64,000 nucleotides of DNA from SD8 sp035528475. Lineage in GTDB: Archaea > Halobacteriota > Methanomicrobia > Methanomicrobiales > Methanospirillaceae. The stretch lies in contig DATKYO010000115.1 of NCBI GenBank assembly GCA_035528475.1, positions 5,129 through 69,128 of the forward strand, written 5' to 3'. Below, piece after piece: positions 42,766-52,574 of the stretch. Numbering within the stretch: the first letter of the stretch is position 1; each line of letters opens with the position of its first letter. Position numbers and translations under genes: made by a program. The notes beneath the pieces are model-generated. The model had not been told where the DNA came from. It saw only the letters and a program-made list of their open reading frames with translations, and ran no database searches.

Positions 42766-45318
42766 TCATCCCTGGACAACGAGCCTTCTGGCATTGTATA
42801 ACTTGAACAGATCAAACCAGATGACGCTCATCAGTCCTGCGAGTATACAGATAAGGATATCTGCCGGCATGACCGGTGAAAATTTGAATACTGCCTGCAA
42901 AGCCGGTACAGTCAATATTGCGGCAAGGAAGAATAATGTCCCCCCAATCACCCACCAGAATGCTTTGTTCGGTCTTCGAAGGGTTGATACGATGTTCTGT
43001 GTCCAGGACCGGTTTGCGCATATGAGGGCAAGGTTGGCCACCACTATGGTCACGAACGTGAGGGTGCGGGTTTCGTTTTCTCCAAGTCCCCTAAAACCTG
43101 ATGAAAGGAAAATGACCAGAACAAATCCCAGGACTACTAATCCCTGTAACAGCGCAAGCGTAACTGTTCTCCGGTCCAGGATCATCTCATCAGTTTTTCT
43201 TGGTGGTCTTTTCATGATGTCCTCTTCTTCGCGTTCCGTTTCAAAAACTACCGAACATGCAGGGTCGATGATCAGCTCAAGAAATACGATATGCACGGGC
43301 AGGAGAATAAGAGGCCAGCCGAACAAGACAGGTAAAATCGATATTCCCGCAATCGGGACGTGTACGGAGAGAATATACGCCATGGCTTTTTTGAGGTTCT
43401 GGTATATCCTTCGCCCCATGCGCACTGCAGCAACGATAGATGCGAAATTGTCATCAAGCAGGACAAGTGAAGATGCTTCCCTGGCGACATCAGTCCCCCT
43501 TCCTCCCATAGCAATACCTATATGTGCCGATTTCAATGCCGGCGCATCATTCACCCCGTCTCCGGTCATGGCCACTACATCCCCGTTTGCCTTCAGGGCA
43601 TCGACGATTCTCAGCTTTTCTTCGGGAATAACTCGGGCAAAAATATTGATAAGAGGTATCTTTTCTGCAAGTTCCAGGTCCTCCATGCCATCCAGCTCTT
43701 TCCCTGTGATGACGTGCTCCACGTCTGCAAGCCCAATCTCTCTTCCTATATGCCGTGCTGTTGCAGGGTAGTCACCGGTTATCATGACCACCCGAATTCC
43801 CGCATCATAACATACACTGATAGCTGAAGCCGCATCAGGGCGAACCGGGTCAGCAAACCCGATGAATCCCAGGAATGAAAAAGCGAAGTCATGCTGCCCG
43901 TCCGGCAACTCGGGCTTGCGGAAATAGGCCTTGGCCACTCCGATTACCCGGAGTCCATCCGCAGCCATACTTTCGATCTCTTCTTTGAGTGTTGCTTTTT
44001 GTTCCACGTCGAGATGGCACAGGTCAATAATGGCCTCAGGGGCACCTTTGGCAGCGATAATATACTCGTCTCCTGCCTTTGACCGCCAGACGTTTGACAT
44101 GGCTAAAAGTTCCCTGGAGAGCGGATATTCCACCATCAACTCCCAGTCCTCATGGAGGTGCTCGGTTCCCGAGAGGTCATCGCACCCCATCTGCAGAAGT
44201 GCCTTTTCCATGGGATCAAACGGGTCTTTCTTACTGGAAAGAATTGCAAACTCCAGTAATTCGTGGAACGGCTCCGGCAGGAAAGACTTTTTATGCGGAT
44301 CGCAATTATGAGACAGCCCTGCCGCATTCACACGTGCAACCGACATTCGGTTCTGGGTAAGGGTCCCGGTTTTATCTACGGCAAGCACTGTGGCTGATCC
44401 AAGTGTTTCGATTGCTGGTACATGTCTTGTCAATACGCTGTGGCGGGACAGCCTCCAGGCACCGAGTGCCAGGAAGACGGTGAGCACGACGGGGAACTCC
44501 TCGGGGAGTATGGCCATTGCCAGTGTAATCCCAGCCAGGAACCCGCCAAGCCAGTCCGCACGCGAGACACCGTAGACAATGACCACTATTGCACAGAGAA
44601 GGAGGCCTATAAGCGCAATCCGCCGGACGATTTGGGAGGTCTCCTTATGAAGCCGGGTCTCTTCGCGGTTGACGGACTGCAACGCAATGCCAATCCTGCC
44701 CATCTCGGTATGGATCCCGGTAGCAACTACCTCTGCAACACCCTGCCCCTGGACCATAAGTGTCCCGGAATACAGCCAGGGTTGATCATCGCCACCTGGT
44801 TTTCCTTTACACAGGTCATCTCCGGGGAGTTTTCGTACCGGGACCGATTCTCCGGTAAGGAGCGATTCGTCGACAGATACGTTTATCGAGGAGAGAAGGC
44901 AGGCATCTGCTGCAATCCGGTCTCCTTCGCTGACAAGCATGAGATCGCCCCTGACCACGTCCCGGCCGGCAATCCTTGCGTGAACACCGTCCCTGATGAC
45001 CAGCGCACGTGGACTTGCAAGGTTCCTGAGAGCATCCAGTGCCTTTTCAGTCTTCTGTTCCTGGTACACGGTAATACCGATAATGACAAAGACAAAAAAG
45101 AGGAGAATTATTCCTTCTTCCACATCGCCGAGGATGAAATATATGCTTCCGGCTGCCACCAGGAGAAGGAACATGGGCTCGCGGATTACTTCCCCGATTA
45201 TCGCGAAGATGTTCCGCCTCTCTGCCGAGGGCAGATCATTATACCCTTCATCCCGAAGGCGCTTCTCTGCCTCTTTTTGTGAGAGGCCGGTAAATGAACC
45301 AATATCCAGTGGCAACAT
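42766..45318 (-). CDS. P-type cation-transporting ATPase (P2 group)
   Basis: The 850-residue protein has the phosphorylation site DKTGTLTQNRM, the actuator motif LLTGESVPV, and the hinge MTGDGVNDAPALK. The fourth membrane helix has ILPEEFPVVLT, a variant of the PEGLP motif of calcium pumps. The N-terminal residues are like the cation ATPase N domain (GLSQKEAEKRLRDEGYNDLP). It probably pumps Ca2+ or Mg2+ across the membrane; the ion cannot be fixed from sequence. Start 45318 (MLPLDIG) is preferred, as the 12 codons before it are not family-like. Confidence 0.92.
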   Translation of the reverse strand: MLPLDIGSFTGLSQKEAEKRLRDEGYNDLPSAERRNIFAIIGEVIREPMFLLLVAAGSIYFILGDVEEGIILLFFVFVIIGITVYQEQKTEKALDALRNLASPRALVIRDGVHARIAGRDVVRGDLMLVSEGDRIAADACLLSSINVSVDESLLTGESVPVRKLPGDDLCKGKPGGDDQPWLYSGTLMVQGQGVAEVVATGIHTEMGRIGIALQSVNREETRLHKETSQIVRRIALIGLLLCAIVVIVYGVSRADWLGGFLAGITLAMAILPEEFPVVLTVFLALGAWRLSRHSVLTRHVPAIETLGSATVLAVDKTGTLTQNRMSVARVNAAGLSHNCDPHKKSFLPEPFHELLEFAILSSKKDPFDPMEKALLQMGCDDLSGTEHLHEDWELMVEYPLSRELLAMSNVWRSKAGDEYIIAAKGAPEAIIDLCHLDVEQKATLKEEIESMAADGLRVIGVAKAYFRKPELPDGQHDFAFSFLGFIGFADPVRPDAASAISVCYDAGIRVVMITGDYPATARHIGREIGLADVEHVITGKELDGMEDLELAEKIPLINIFARVIPEEKLRIVDALKANGDVVAMTGDGVNDAPALKSAHIGIAMGGRGTDVAREASSLVLLDDNFASIVAAVRMGRRIYQNLKKAMAYILSVHVPIAGISILPVLFGWPLILLPVHIVFLELIIDPACSVVFETEREEEDIMKRPPRKTDEMILDRRTVTLALLQGLVVLGFVLVIFLSSGFRGLGENETRTLTFVTIVVANLALICANRSWTQNIVSTLRRPNKAFWWVIGGTLFFLAAILTVPALQAVFKFSPVMPADILICILAGLMSVIWFDLFKLYNARRLVVQG

Positions 45319-45439
45319 AGAATCCCGGGTCCGGTAAATTAGGGATATTCGCATTTACCCCCTAAAGGGTTGCCGGTCTCCTGTGTGGCAAATCACTCGT
45401 CTGGCTGCTTCCTCTACTTCATGCATATAAAAAGGAATG

Positions 45440-46660
45440 TTATTCTGACCTGAGTGCCTCGATCGGGTCAAGATTGGATGCTCTCCATGCAGGATACACC
45501 CCCGAAATGACACAGATGATTACTCCGACAAGCATTGCAAAGGGAACGTACACGATACTTCCAGGAGAGAAGAAAAAGTCCGTGCTCCCGACCATGGCCA
45601 GGACGATTACATACCCGATAGCAACACTGAGTAATGCTCCGATCGTTGCCCCAATGAACCCGAGAATTGCGGCTTCATAGATGAACATCTTCCTCACCTC
45701 CAGCCTCTGTGTGCCGATACTTCTCAATATGCCAATCTCCCTGATACGTTCCGTCACCGACATCATCATCACATTGAATATAGATACTGCGGCAACAAGA
45801 AGTGAAATTCCTGCAATCGCCATTACAAAAGTGGTCATCGTTCCCAGTGTGGATGTGATGCTCTCCAGCATCCGGCTGCTGTCCTGGACTGTTACTTCCT
45901 CCTCTTTTCGGTTCAGCTGATCTGTTATTTCCGTGCTCACAGCCTCTGCATCATTGATATCATCAAGAACAACATTGACCTGGTTGTATTCGCCTTCTCC
46001 GCCGAACATTCCGGAAAATAACTTTTCGCTGCCGATAATGGCCGAGTCGGTATTCAGATCCATAGACATTCCCCGTTCTTCAAGGATACCCACAACCCGT
46101 ACGGTTGTGGAATCTCCCTCGTCCGGATCCCCGATATCAATCTTACTACCGGTTTTCAGGTCGAAACGTTCGGCAAGTGTCGGGCCGACCACCACAGAGC
46201 TGGTGCTCTTTGGATATGCTCCATCCTGAAGGGGGAGGATGTCCGGTATTACTGAAGTATCAAGACCATATATTGTCGCCCTTCCCGTCTTCGACCCTAT
46301 TTCGATGGTGTCGGATTCCGAATGGACCGCATACACCGTCCCGTATTTTGCGGCAATCCGTTCGATGTCATTAAACTGCGATTCACTCAGAAATTCGTCG
46401 TCATTACCGGATGAACTTCCGCCACCCCCATGGAGGCCCATCATCCTTCCTCCTCCAACGGGATAGGGCGTCACGACCAGGATGTTTCCCATCTCAGAAA
46501 GCTCCTCTGTCACAGAGAGCGTCATATTTGCACCCATCATGCCCATTGTGGCGATGGCCACCACGCCTATCACAATTCCAAGTGCAGCAAGAACCGAACG
46601 GAGGAAGTGCAGACGGATGCTCCTGACGGAGAGCTGAAAGATGATGTCTTTTATGATCAT
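45440..46660 (-). CDS. MacB/FtsX-type ABC permease
   Basis: The 406-residue protein has an N-terminal membrane helix (SVRSIRLHFLRSVLAALGIV), a large periplasmic-type loop and three C-terminal helices with the FtsX/MacB pattern (VSIFNVMMMSVTERIREIGILRSIG). It overlaps the ATPase gene LolD by four bases and follows a CARDB-like protein, so the three form an export or cell-envelope complex. Confidence 0.9.
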   Translation of the reverse strand: MIIKDIIFQLSVRSIRLHFLRSVLAALGIVIGVVAIATMGMMGANMTLSVTEELSEMGNILVVTPYPVGGGRMMGLHGGGGSSSGNDDEFLSESQFNDIERIAAKYGTVYAVHSESDTIEIGSKTGRATIYGLDTSVIPDILPLQDGAYPKSTSSVVVGPTLAERFDLKTGSKIDIGDPDEGDSTTVRVVGILEERGMSMDLNTDSAIIGSEKLFSGMFGGEGEYNQVNVVLDDINDAEAVSTEITDQLNRKEEEVTVQDSSRMLESITSTLGTMTTFVMAIAGISLLVAAVSIFNVMMMSVTERIREIGILRSIGTQRLEVRKMFIYEAAILGFIGATIGALLSVAIGYVIVLAMVGSTDFFFSPGSIVYVPFAMLVGVIICVISGVYPAWRASNLDPIEALRSE

Positions 46661-47331
46661 GTTACCCTCCCGTCTTCCAGCGTTATAGTCCGACTGGCAA
46701 AGCTGGCGATTGCCGGGTCATGGGTCACCATGATGACGGTCATCCCTTTCCTGTTCAGTCCGGCGATGATGTCCATAATCTGGTGACCTGTTTTCGAATC
46801 CAGGTTTCCAGTTGGCTCATCGCAGAGGAGGATTTTGGGATTATTGACCAGGGCCCGGGCAATGCTTACCCGCTGCTGCTGTCCTCCTGAAAGTTCAGGG
46901 GGCTTGTGCAGGGCAAAATCAGAATCTATGCCCACCATGGACAGGAAATTGCTCACCCGTCCGCTATCATCTTGATTCCGATGCTTCAGGATATAGGGAT
47001 ATTCCACATTTTCATATGCAGTAAGAAGGGGGATGAGATTGAATTTCTGAAAGATATAGCCGATTTTATTCAGCCGCAAATTTGTCAGTTCGCGGTCATC
47101 CATCTCCCCGATATTTCTTCCTGCAATGAAAACATTCCCGGATGTAGGCACATCAAGGCTTCCGACCTGGTTGAGAAGTGTGGATTTTCCTGATCCCGAT
47201 GGACCCATGATAGCCACGAACTCGCCTTCATCAATGGTCAGGGAGACCCGGTCAAGTGCGATTACATCCCCTGCTGGAAGAGGGTATACTTTCGTGACAT
47301 TCTCAAACTCGATCACCGGTGCGCTGCTCAT
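46657..47331 (-). CDS. LolD/MacB-type ABC ATPase
   Basis: The 224-residue ATPase has Walker A GPSGSGKSTLLNQVG, signature LSGGQQQRVSIARAL and Walker B ILLCDEPTGNLDS, and it begins IEFENVTKVYPL. It energises the adjacent MacB-type permease. It probably belongs with the secreted CARDB-like protein upstream in the operon. Confidence 0.93.
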   Translation of the reverse strand: MSSAPVIEFENVTKVYPLPAGDVIALDRVSLTIDEGEFVAIMGPSGSGKSTLLNQVGSLDVPTSGNVFIAGRNIGEMDDRELTNLRLNKIGYIFQKFNLIPLLTAYENVEYPYILKHRNQDDSGRVSNFLSMVGIDSDFALHKPPELSGGQQQRVSIARALVNNPKILLCDEPTGNLDSKTGHQIMDIIAGLNRKGMTVIMVTHDPAIASFASRTITLEDGRVT

Positions 47332-47347
47332 ATTATTCAGCCCCGGC

Positions 47348-48610
47348 TTATTTCCCGGACCGGTCTTTTAAATGGTCGCGAAGTTTTCCGAACATTCCTT
47401 TTCTCCACGCAATGAGCGCGCCGACTGCTATAATGATCGCAAGGGCAATTTCTATGACTGGAATGTTACCTAATCCGCTACCGAAGGAACCGAACATTCC
47501 TCTTGGTCTGTTGCCTGATGAAGGGACACTCTGCCCTGCCGGCATCTGCGATGCCTGTCCGGTTGCCCTGGCAGATATCTGGAATGTTTCCTCGAATATT
47601 TTCCCGTCTTCATCCCTGTATTCAATCAGGAGCGGTATAGTGGATGTTCCCTGCACGGTGCAGGTGACCTCAAAACTTGAAAAGTCGTCCGGCTCCAGGG
47701 CACCGATGACATAGACAGGATTCGGGTCGACCGGGCGTGCCGGCTCCCCTACGGTAACCATTACCGATTTTGCATCTTCAAGACCGGCATTGGTGACATC
47801 CCCGCTGATGGTCACGCCGGATATTCCCTGCATGACCTCAACGTTATTCACCACAAGTTCGGCGGCCACCTTGCGGTCGCCGATTGTTACGGGCAGGGTT
47901 AATGTGCTGTGATGCTGGTTTGCGCCGTTCCGGTATGATATATCGAAGAACAGCGTTGTGGGCTGGTCTGCAGTTACCTCAAATGTCACCATCTTTTCCT
48001 GATCGGGTCCAAGGGTGCCAACAAAAATGCCGCTTTGAGTTGTCCGGATTCCATCTCCACTCGGTGTTACGGTGACGCTGTTGATGACACTCTCCCTCGG
48101 ATTGCTGACAGAAAGCATGATTTCATCATCCGTATCGGGAGAGAACGAATCAGGGGCATCCATCACAGTTACTATGATGGGCGTATCGTCCACCTTGATG
48201 GGAAGTGGATACCGCAAGCTGCCGGCATCGGTGAAGTCCAGATAGAACATGGGAAAATATATTCCGTCCGGGACATCAGCCTGGATATGGAAGGTAAATT
48301 CCATGGAATTGCCTGGCCCCAGTGATCCTACGGAATCATATGTCTGGTAATTGATCACTTTGAGGTCAGGGGAGAGTATCTCTGCCCTGCTGATAGAGAC
48401 CGAATCGGAACCGCTGTTTGTTATGCTAATTTTGACGGTCCCGGTATCATCCTGCATGAAAACTTCGGGAACAATCTCGATTTTGGTTACCGCCACATTG
48501 GCTGCGGTAGTTTCACTACTGCCTGCTGCAAGTGCCGCGGTCATGGTACATGACATTGCGATAAGAAGGAATACCGCAATTCGTTGAAAACTGATTTTAT
48601 TTGCGAACAT
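47348..48610 (-). CDS. Secreted CARDB/COG1361-like protein with a C-terminal membrane anchor
   Basis: The 420-residue protein starts with a signal peptide (FQRIAVFLLIAMSCTMTAALA) and carries three or four beta-sandwich domains of the CARDB/COG1361 type (TVKISITNSGSDSVSISRAE, VTISGDVTNAGLEDAKSVMV). It ends in a Pro/Gln linker and one membrane helix (VIEIALAIIIAVGALIAW). Similar proteins stand next to LolD/MacB-like genes in methanogens and may bind or present the exported substrate. Confidence 0.85.
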   Translation of the reverse strand: MFANKISFQRIAVFLLIAMSCTMTAALAAGSSETTAANVAVTKIEIVPEVFMQDDTGTVKISITNSGSDSVSISRAEILSPDLKVINYQTYDSVGSLGPGNSMEFTFHIQADVPDGIYFPMFYLDFTDAGSLRYPLPIKVDDTPIIVTVMDAPDSFSPDTDDEIMLSVSNPRESVINSVTVTPSGDGIRTTQSGIFVGTLGPDQEKMVTFEVTADQPTTLFFDISYRNGANQHHSTLTLPVTIGDRKVAAELVVNNVEVMQGISGVTISGDVTNAGLEDAKSVMVTVGEPARPVDPNPVYVIGALEPDDFSSFEVTCTVQGTSTIPLLIEYRDEDGKIFEETFQISARATGQASQMPAGQSVPSSGNRPRGMFGSFGSGLGNIPVIEIALAIIIAVGALIAWRKGMFGKLRDHLKDRSGK

Positions 48611-48670
48611 GATTAATTCCTGCCTATTTGCTATTTCTAATGATTAATTCCTGCCTGTTAGCCATTCCTA
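48609..48670 (-). repeat. 31-base tandem direct repeat in the leader
   Basis: Two units of 31 bases (48609-48639 and 48640-48670) match at all but a few bases; a short third copy of six bases follows. The first unit contains the start codon of the CARDB-like gene and the ribosome site CAGGAATTAATC. So the ribosome site is copied in its own leader. Confidence 0.75.
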
Positions 48671-48953
48671 ATGATTGATGAATATCGTAAAAATAAAAAT
48701 TTTAATCCCGTTAAGGGGAGGGAGGGGAGAAATGTAGGGGGGATCAGATTGGTATGAGAGATGCATTTTCCTGGGCTATGGCATAGCAAATTCTGCCTGC
48801 CCGGGAGGCCAGGGTACACCCGCCCTCCCCTCACTATTTTTTCCTCATTTTTGCGAGGGGTTCTGGTTTTCGTCATCCGATTTTTTTATGAATTTGGTTG
48901 TACTTAACAAGGATTCTCCCGGAAGTGAGAAATCAAGATGGAATGTCCTGCCT

Positions 48954-49466
48954 TCAAAAGACCAGACCAGATCTCATACACTGACCGCCTCTCGCAGGCC
49001 TCTCTCCTGCAGGCGGTATGGGGAGCTCGTCCCTGTGCTCTTCCATGAACTGCTGCATCAGGGTCCGGGCGGTCTCCATGTCACCGCTCTCTATCGCTGT
49101 CCTGACTTCGCTCATGTCGTAGCCCTGCTCCTCAAGATTATCGAAGAGACCAGACATCCGCTCACCATTCCCTGCACGATCACCGGCAGGCGGTATGGGG
49201 AGCTCGTCCCTGTGCTCTTCCATAAACTGCTTCACCAGGGTCCGGGCAGCTTTCTCATCACCGCTCTCTATCGCTGCCCTGACTTCGCTCATGTCATAGC
49301 CTTGCTCCTCAAGATTATCGAGGAGACCGGACATTTTGCCACCCTTCTCTCCTGCACACTGTGCAGGATTCCTGGTCATAGCAGGCATCGCATTCACAGG
49401 GATTACCATTAAAATCAGGAATCCCAGTATTGCCGACACTACAACGACTTTTCCGATATTTTTCAT
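48954..49466 (-). CDS. Small secreted protein with two 59-residue repeats
   Basis: The 170-residue protein has a signal peptide (IGKVVVVSAILGFLILMVIP) and then two tandem units of 59 residues, with MSGLLDNLEEQGYDMSEVRA and EEHRDELPIPPAG in each. The DNA repeat has a 177-base period, so the duplication is recent. Each unit is predicted helical and acidic. The start at 49466 follows AAGGTGAT. I do not recognise a function. Confidence 0.8.
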   Translation of the reverse strand: MKNIGKVVVVSAILGFLILMVIPVNAMPAMTRNPAQCAGEKGGKMSGLLDNLEEQGYDMSEVRAAIESGDEKAARTLVKQFMEEHRDELPIPPAGDRAGNGERMSGLFDNLEEQGYDMSEVRTAIESGDMETARTLMQQFMEEHRDELPIPPAGERPARGGQCMRSGLVF

Positions 49467-49684
49467 ATATATCACCTTGGGGTTGTATGCTTTTTCTGTC
49501 GGTAGATTTCCGACGTATAGTATGTTTTACATTATGGCATATATAGTTTACTTATAGTTGGGATATTTCGACAATAGGTGGATAATATTAGACATAAATG
49601 GATTGATAATAAAAATTTTAACCGTTATTGGGGAAAAATGGAAGTAATTTGTAACATTTGGAGAGTTCTTATTCGCATTCGTTA

Positions 49685-49876
49685 TTATTCATGAATAAAG
49701 ACGTCCTCAAGAGTTACACCAAAGTACCGGGCAATCCTGAAGGCAAGGTCCAGGGAAGGATCATATTTTCCTTTTTCTATTGCCAGAATGGTCTGCCGTG
49801 TAACGCCAAGCTCATTGGCCAATGCTTCCTGTGTGAGGTCGTGCATGGCACGGAAAACCTTGATCTTATTCTTCAT
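49685..49876 (-). CDS. Small XRE-type HTH regulator
   Basis: The 63-residue protein is a single helix-turn-helix: MKNKIKVFRAMHDLTQEALA and GVTRQTILAIEKGKYDPSLDL. Short regulators of this group lie next to a membrane protein gene they control, as here. The ATG overlaps the end of the membrane protein gene by 11 bases. The target is unknown. Confidence 0.88.
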   Translation of the reverse strand: MKNKIKVFRAMHDLTQEALANELGVTRQTILAIEKGKYDPSLDLAFRIARYFGVTLEDVFIHE

Positions 49877-50393
49877 CAGAGTCCCAGTCCCCATATTTTC
49901 GGGCATAATAGATCCTGAACCCGATGTATAGGAACATCATGCAGCAGAGCAGGATCATCTGGAGTAACCCGAAATATCCCAGATGCGGCCCATCAGGAGA
50001 GAGATCGGGAGAAATGTTCCGGGGCATATCAGGAGGCATGTTTCGGGGCAGTTCACGCGGGAAGTCAGAGGGCGTAATATTTCCGAACTCTCCCCACCTG
50101 GGAATATGTAAGGGTATACTGAACCCCAGGACCACCCCTCCCAGGCTCACAGCAAAAAAAATCACCCAGAAGACCTCCAGAGTCCGGAAACCTGCCTTCT
50201 GGTTGATGAGGACGGATCGCTCATCCTCCTTTCTGTCAGTGACTGATCTTCTTGCCATATAGATCAGGACGATTCCTGCGATGAACGCACCTGTGATCAG
50301 GAATGGCATAGCCAGTTCAACCGATAGCCAGAATATTCCTACTTCGATCAGGCCTACGATGCCTGTGAGGATGAGGAATGTATTTTGTTTCAT
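49866..50393 (-). CDS. DUF2178-like membrane protein
   Basis: The 175-residue protein has four membrane helices (LILTGIVGLIEVGIFWL, MPFLITGAFIAGIVLIYM) around a short loop with EDERSVLINQKAG, typical of DUF2178. A Pro-rich insertion (PRELPRNMPPDMPRN) lies between helices three and four. Start 50393 (MKQNTF) is an ATG; the ORF continues upstream only as TTG-GAT. TATA-like AGTATATATG lies about 20 bases before the ATG. Confidence 0.75.
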   Translation of the reverse strand: MKQNTFLILTGIVGLIEVGIFWLSVELAMPFLITGAFIAGIVLIYMARRSVTDRKEDERSVLINQKAGFRTLEVFWVIFFAVSLGGVVLGFSIPLHIPRWGEFGNITPSDFPRELPRNMPPDMPRNISPDLSPDGPHLGYFGLLQMILLCCMMFLYIGFRIYYARKYGDWDSDEE

Positions 50394-50481
50394 ATCCAAT
50401 CGTTGTATAGTATATATGACATTTAGTAATAAAATTTTAACTTTTCATCATAGGCAATTCACCGTGTGTTGAAAAATGAGT

Positions 50482-50679
50482 TCATGTCTCATATGCCAGC
50501 AGAATTTTTCCGGTCTCCTGCTCGACCTTCCGGACAGTCTCCATCTCTTCACCGGTAAGTCGGGCGATTTTCGGCACCTGCTTATATGCTATCAGGATCA
50601 CTCCCACTTTTTTTTCTAATGCCTGAATTTCCGCAAGAGGCGCTGCAGAGAGATTGGCGGGTGCGGGACAGATAATCAT
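50482..50679 (-). CDS. Small conserved-looking hypothetical protein
   Basis: The 65-residue protein begins MIICPAPANLSAAPLAEIQA and is mostly helical and charged. GGAGGTGA lies just before the ATG, which is strong support that it is expressed. I do not recognise the family. Confidence 0.65.
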   Translation of the reverse strand: MIICPAPANLSAAPLAEIQALEKKVGVILIAYKQVPKIARLTGEEMETVRKVEQETGKILLAYET

Positions 50680-50889
50680 GGATTCTTCACCTCCATAACC
50701 CTGTTCTTATTCGCGGTATTTATTTCTATTATTCGATAAAATAGGGATAGTAATCATCATTTCAGCCCTTGTGGGAAGTATATTCTTGAAAAATGCGAGA
50801 CAGGTGAAGGACTCTACCTGAGTCGGTTCCTGAAAATGTTATTTATGCCGGATTTTCCGGGTCAGCAAGATCATTCCAGCCATGTATGA

Positions 50890-51114
50890 TTAATCAAATA
50901 CGATCCTGTAGAGAGCCTCCATTGCCTCACGGGCGGTCTTTTCGCTGTTCTCTTTTACCGGAAGGATGAACTCGGGATTTTCGGGCAGAGGTTGCCCGTC
51001 CTTTGCGGTCCTTTCCGGCAGATTGTAAACCACATCCTCGATCTGGATTATTCCCGGGGCGAGAATATAGGCCCTCAGGGGAGGCATTTTATATGGGAGC
51101 CAGGGATTTGTCAT
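50890..51114 (-). CDS. Small hypothetical protein
   Basis: The 74-residue protein (MTNPWLPYKMPPLRAYILAP, then helical ENSEKTAREAMEALYRI) has coding character. No ribosome site is seen, so it may be leaderless. No family is recognised. Confidence 0.55.
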   Translation of the reverse strand: MTNPWLPYKMPPLRAYILAPGIIQIEDVVYNLPERTAKDGQPLPENPEFILPVKENSEKTAREAMEALYRIVFD

Positions 51115-51397
51115 CAGTATTCACACACAAATCAAATCGCTCATTATGTAATATCTTTTATGGATAGACCTGTTGAGAAAAGTGTGACAATATGGACAGA
51201 TATGTTTACTTGAAGTCGGGGATTCGCAAAAATTGGTATTTCTCCTTAATGCGCAAATTCGGCATCGCATCTGGCACAAATTCAGTACAGAACTATACTA
51301 TATATCTTTTTTATAATATGGAAAATATTAACTTCGGGAAATCTTAATCATCAGGTGCTGTGAAAGGTATACTCCTTAAGGTACCAGGGGGCGCAGA

Positions 51398-52300
51398 ATG
51401 GGGATTCTGAACGGTATTTTCCGTGTGCGTCGGGAGAACCCGGATCTGCATTGCGGGGAAGATCTCCTCTTTCAGGGCAGATATGAAGAGGCAATTCCAT
51501 TTTTTGAAAATGTACTTGAAGACGAAGCAGAAAATATACATGCACTATCGGGAATTGCCCTTTGTCTGGAACATCTGGGAAGGTATGAAGATGCTATCAG
51601 GGCATATCACATCATAATAGCCATCGATTCGGAAAATTCCGATGCCAGGATGGGATTAGCAATCTGCCTTGAAAAGACAATACGATTTGAAGATGCTCTC
51701 CTGTGGTACCGGAAAGATCTCAAGCGCAGTCCTAAGGCTCCCGATATCCAGGCCGGAATCGGCCGCTGTCTTTCTGGACTGGAACAGTACCAGGAAGCAA
51801 TTACATACTTTGACTCTGCTATCCGGGAGAACCCGGATTATCTGGATGCATGGAGCGGAAAAGGCAATACACTTTTTCGGATGGGACGGTTTGAAGACGC
51901 CGCAAACTGCTATGAAAAAATCCTTGAGATCCATTACGAAAATGCCAAAACGTGGGGAGTGCTTGGTAAATGCCTGAGCCATCTGGGGCGGTTCGAACAA
52001 GCAATGACCTGTTTTGATAAAGCCACTGCACTGGATCCAGGGAATAGCAACGCCTGGTTTGAAAAAGGACTGTGCCTGGCAGGATGGCGGCGGAATGATG
52101 AGGCGATTCATGCATATGACCACGTTCTGGCCATCGACCCTGAATGTGGGGTTGCATATTACGAAAAGGGGTATTGTCTGGAGATTCTGGGCAAGGAAGA
52201 GCCGGCGGGAGAGTGTTATGAAAAAGCACGATCATGTGGATATTTCGCTTTCCAGAGCAGGGTGCAATATCAATATATCAACGGGTATTCGTTCTATTAG
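51398..52300 (+). CDS. TPR-repeat protein
   Basis: The 300-residue protein is built of about seven TPR units (EEAIPFFENVLEDEAENIHA, EAITYFDSAIRENPDYLDAW, QAMTCFDKATALDPGNSNAW, EAIHAYDHVLAIDPECGVAY). There is no signal peptide, so it is cytoplasmic. It binds partners that are unknown. GGGGG precedes the ATG. The 270 bases after the stop hold no gene I can support. Confidence 0.88.
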   Translation: MGILNGIFRVRRENPDLHCGEDLLFQGRYEEAIPFFENVLEDEAENIHALSGIALCLEHLGRYEDAIRAYHIIIAIDSENSDARMGLAICLEKTIRFEDALLWYRKDLKRSPKAPDIQAGIGRCLSGLEQYQEAITYFDSAIRENPDYLDAWSGKGNTLFRMGRFEDAANCYEKILEIHYENAKTWGVLGKCLSHLGRFEQAMTCFDKATALDPGNSNAWFEKGLCLAGWRRNDEAIHAYDHVLAIDPECGVAYYEKGYCLEILGKEEPAGECYEKARSCGYFAFQSRVQYQYINGYSFY

Positions 52301-52574
52301 AGAACCTCGCTGCGAGAAGCAACGGGTTGCCCGCAAAGGCTCCTTTTCGTCAGAAGGGCCTTGGGGATATCGCCTTTGAGGCAGTAAAACGATAAAGAAT
52401 AGATATCGAAATAGCAATCAGACTCCTCCGTTGTCCATTTGCGCAGGATATGGCCTGGCCTGCCGGGATCGGCAGTGAAGTTCACGCAAAATATCTGACT
52501 ATTTTAAAAAGCGTTGTGGCATCCTCAAATCGAAGGATGTATCATTTCATATCATAAAGAGATGCGAGAGAAGA

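Noticed and set aside
42794..43771. Open frame of 325 codons on the plus strand
   Set aside because: It is antisense to the P-type ATPase, whose DKTGTLT and MTGDGVNDAP motifs prove the minus strand frame.
44422..45282. Open frame of 286 codons on the plus strand
   Set aside because: It is antisense to the N-terminal half of the same ATPase and has no family-like sequence.
52297..52485. 62-codon minus-strand frame between the TPR gene and UbiA
   Set aside because: No ribosome site, overlaps the TPR gene end and has no coding character that I can see.
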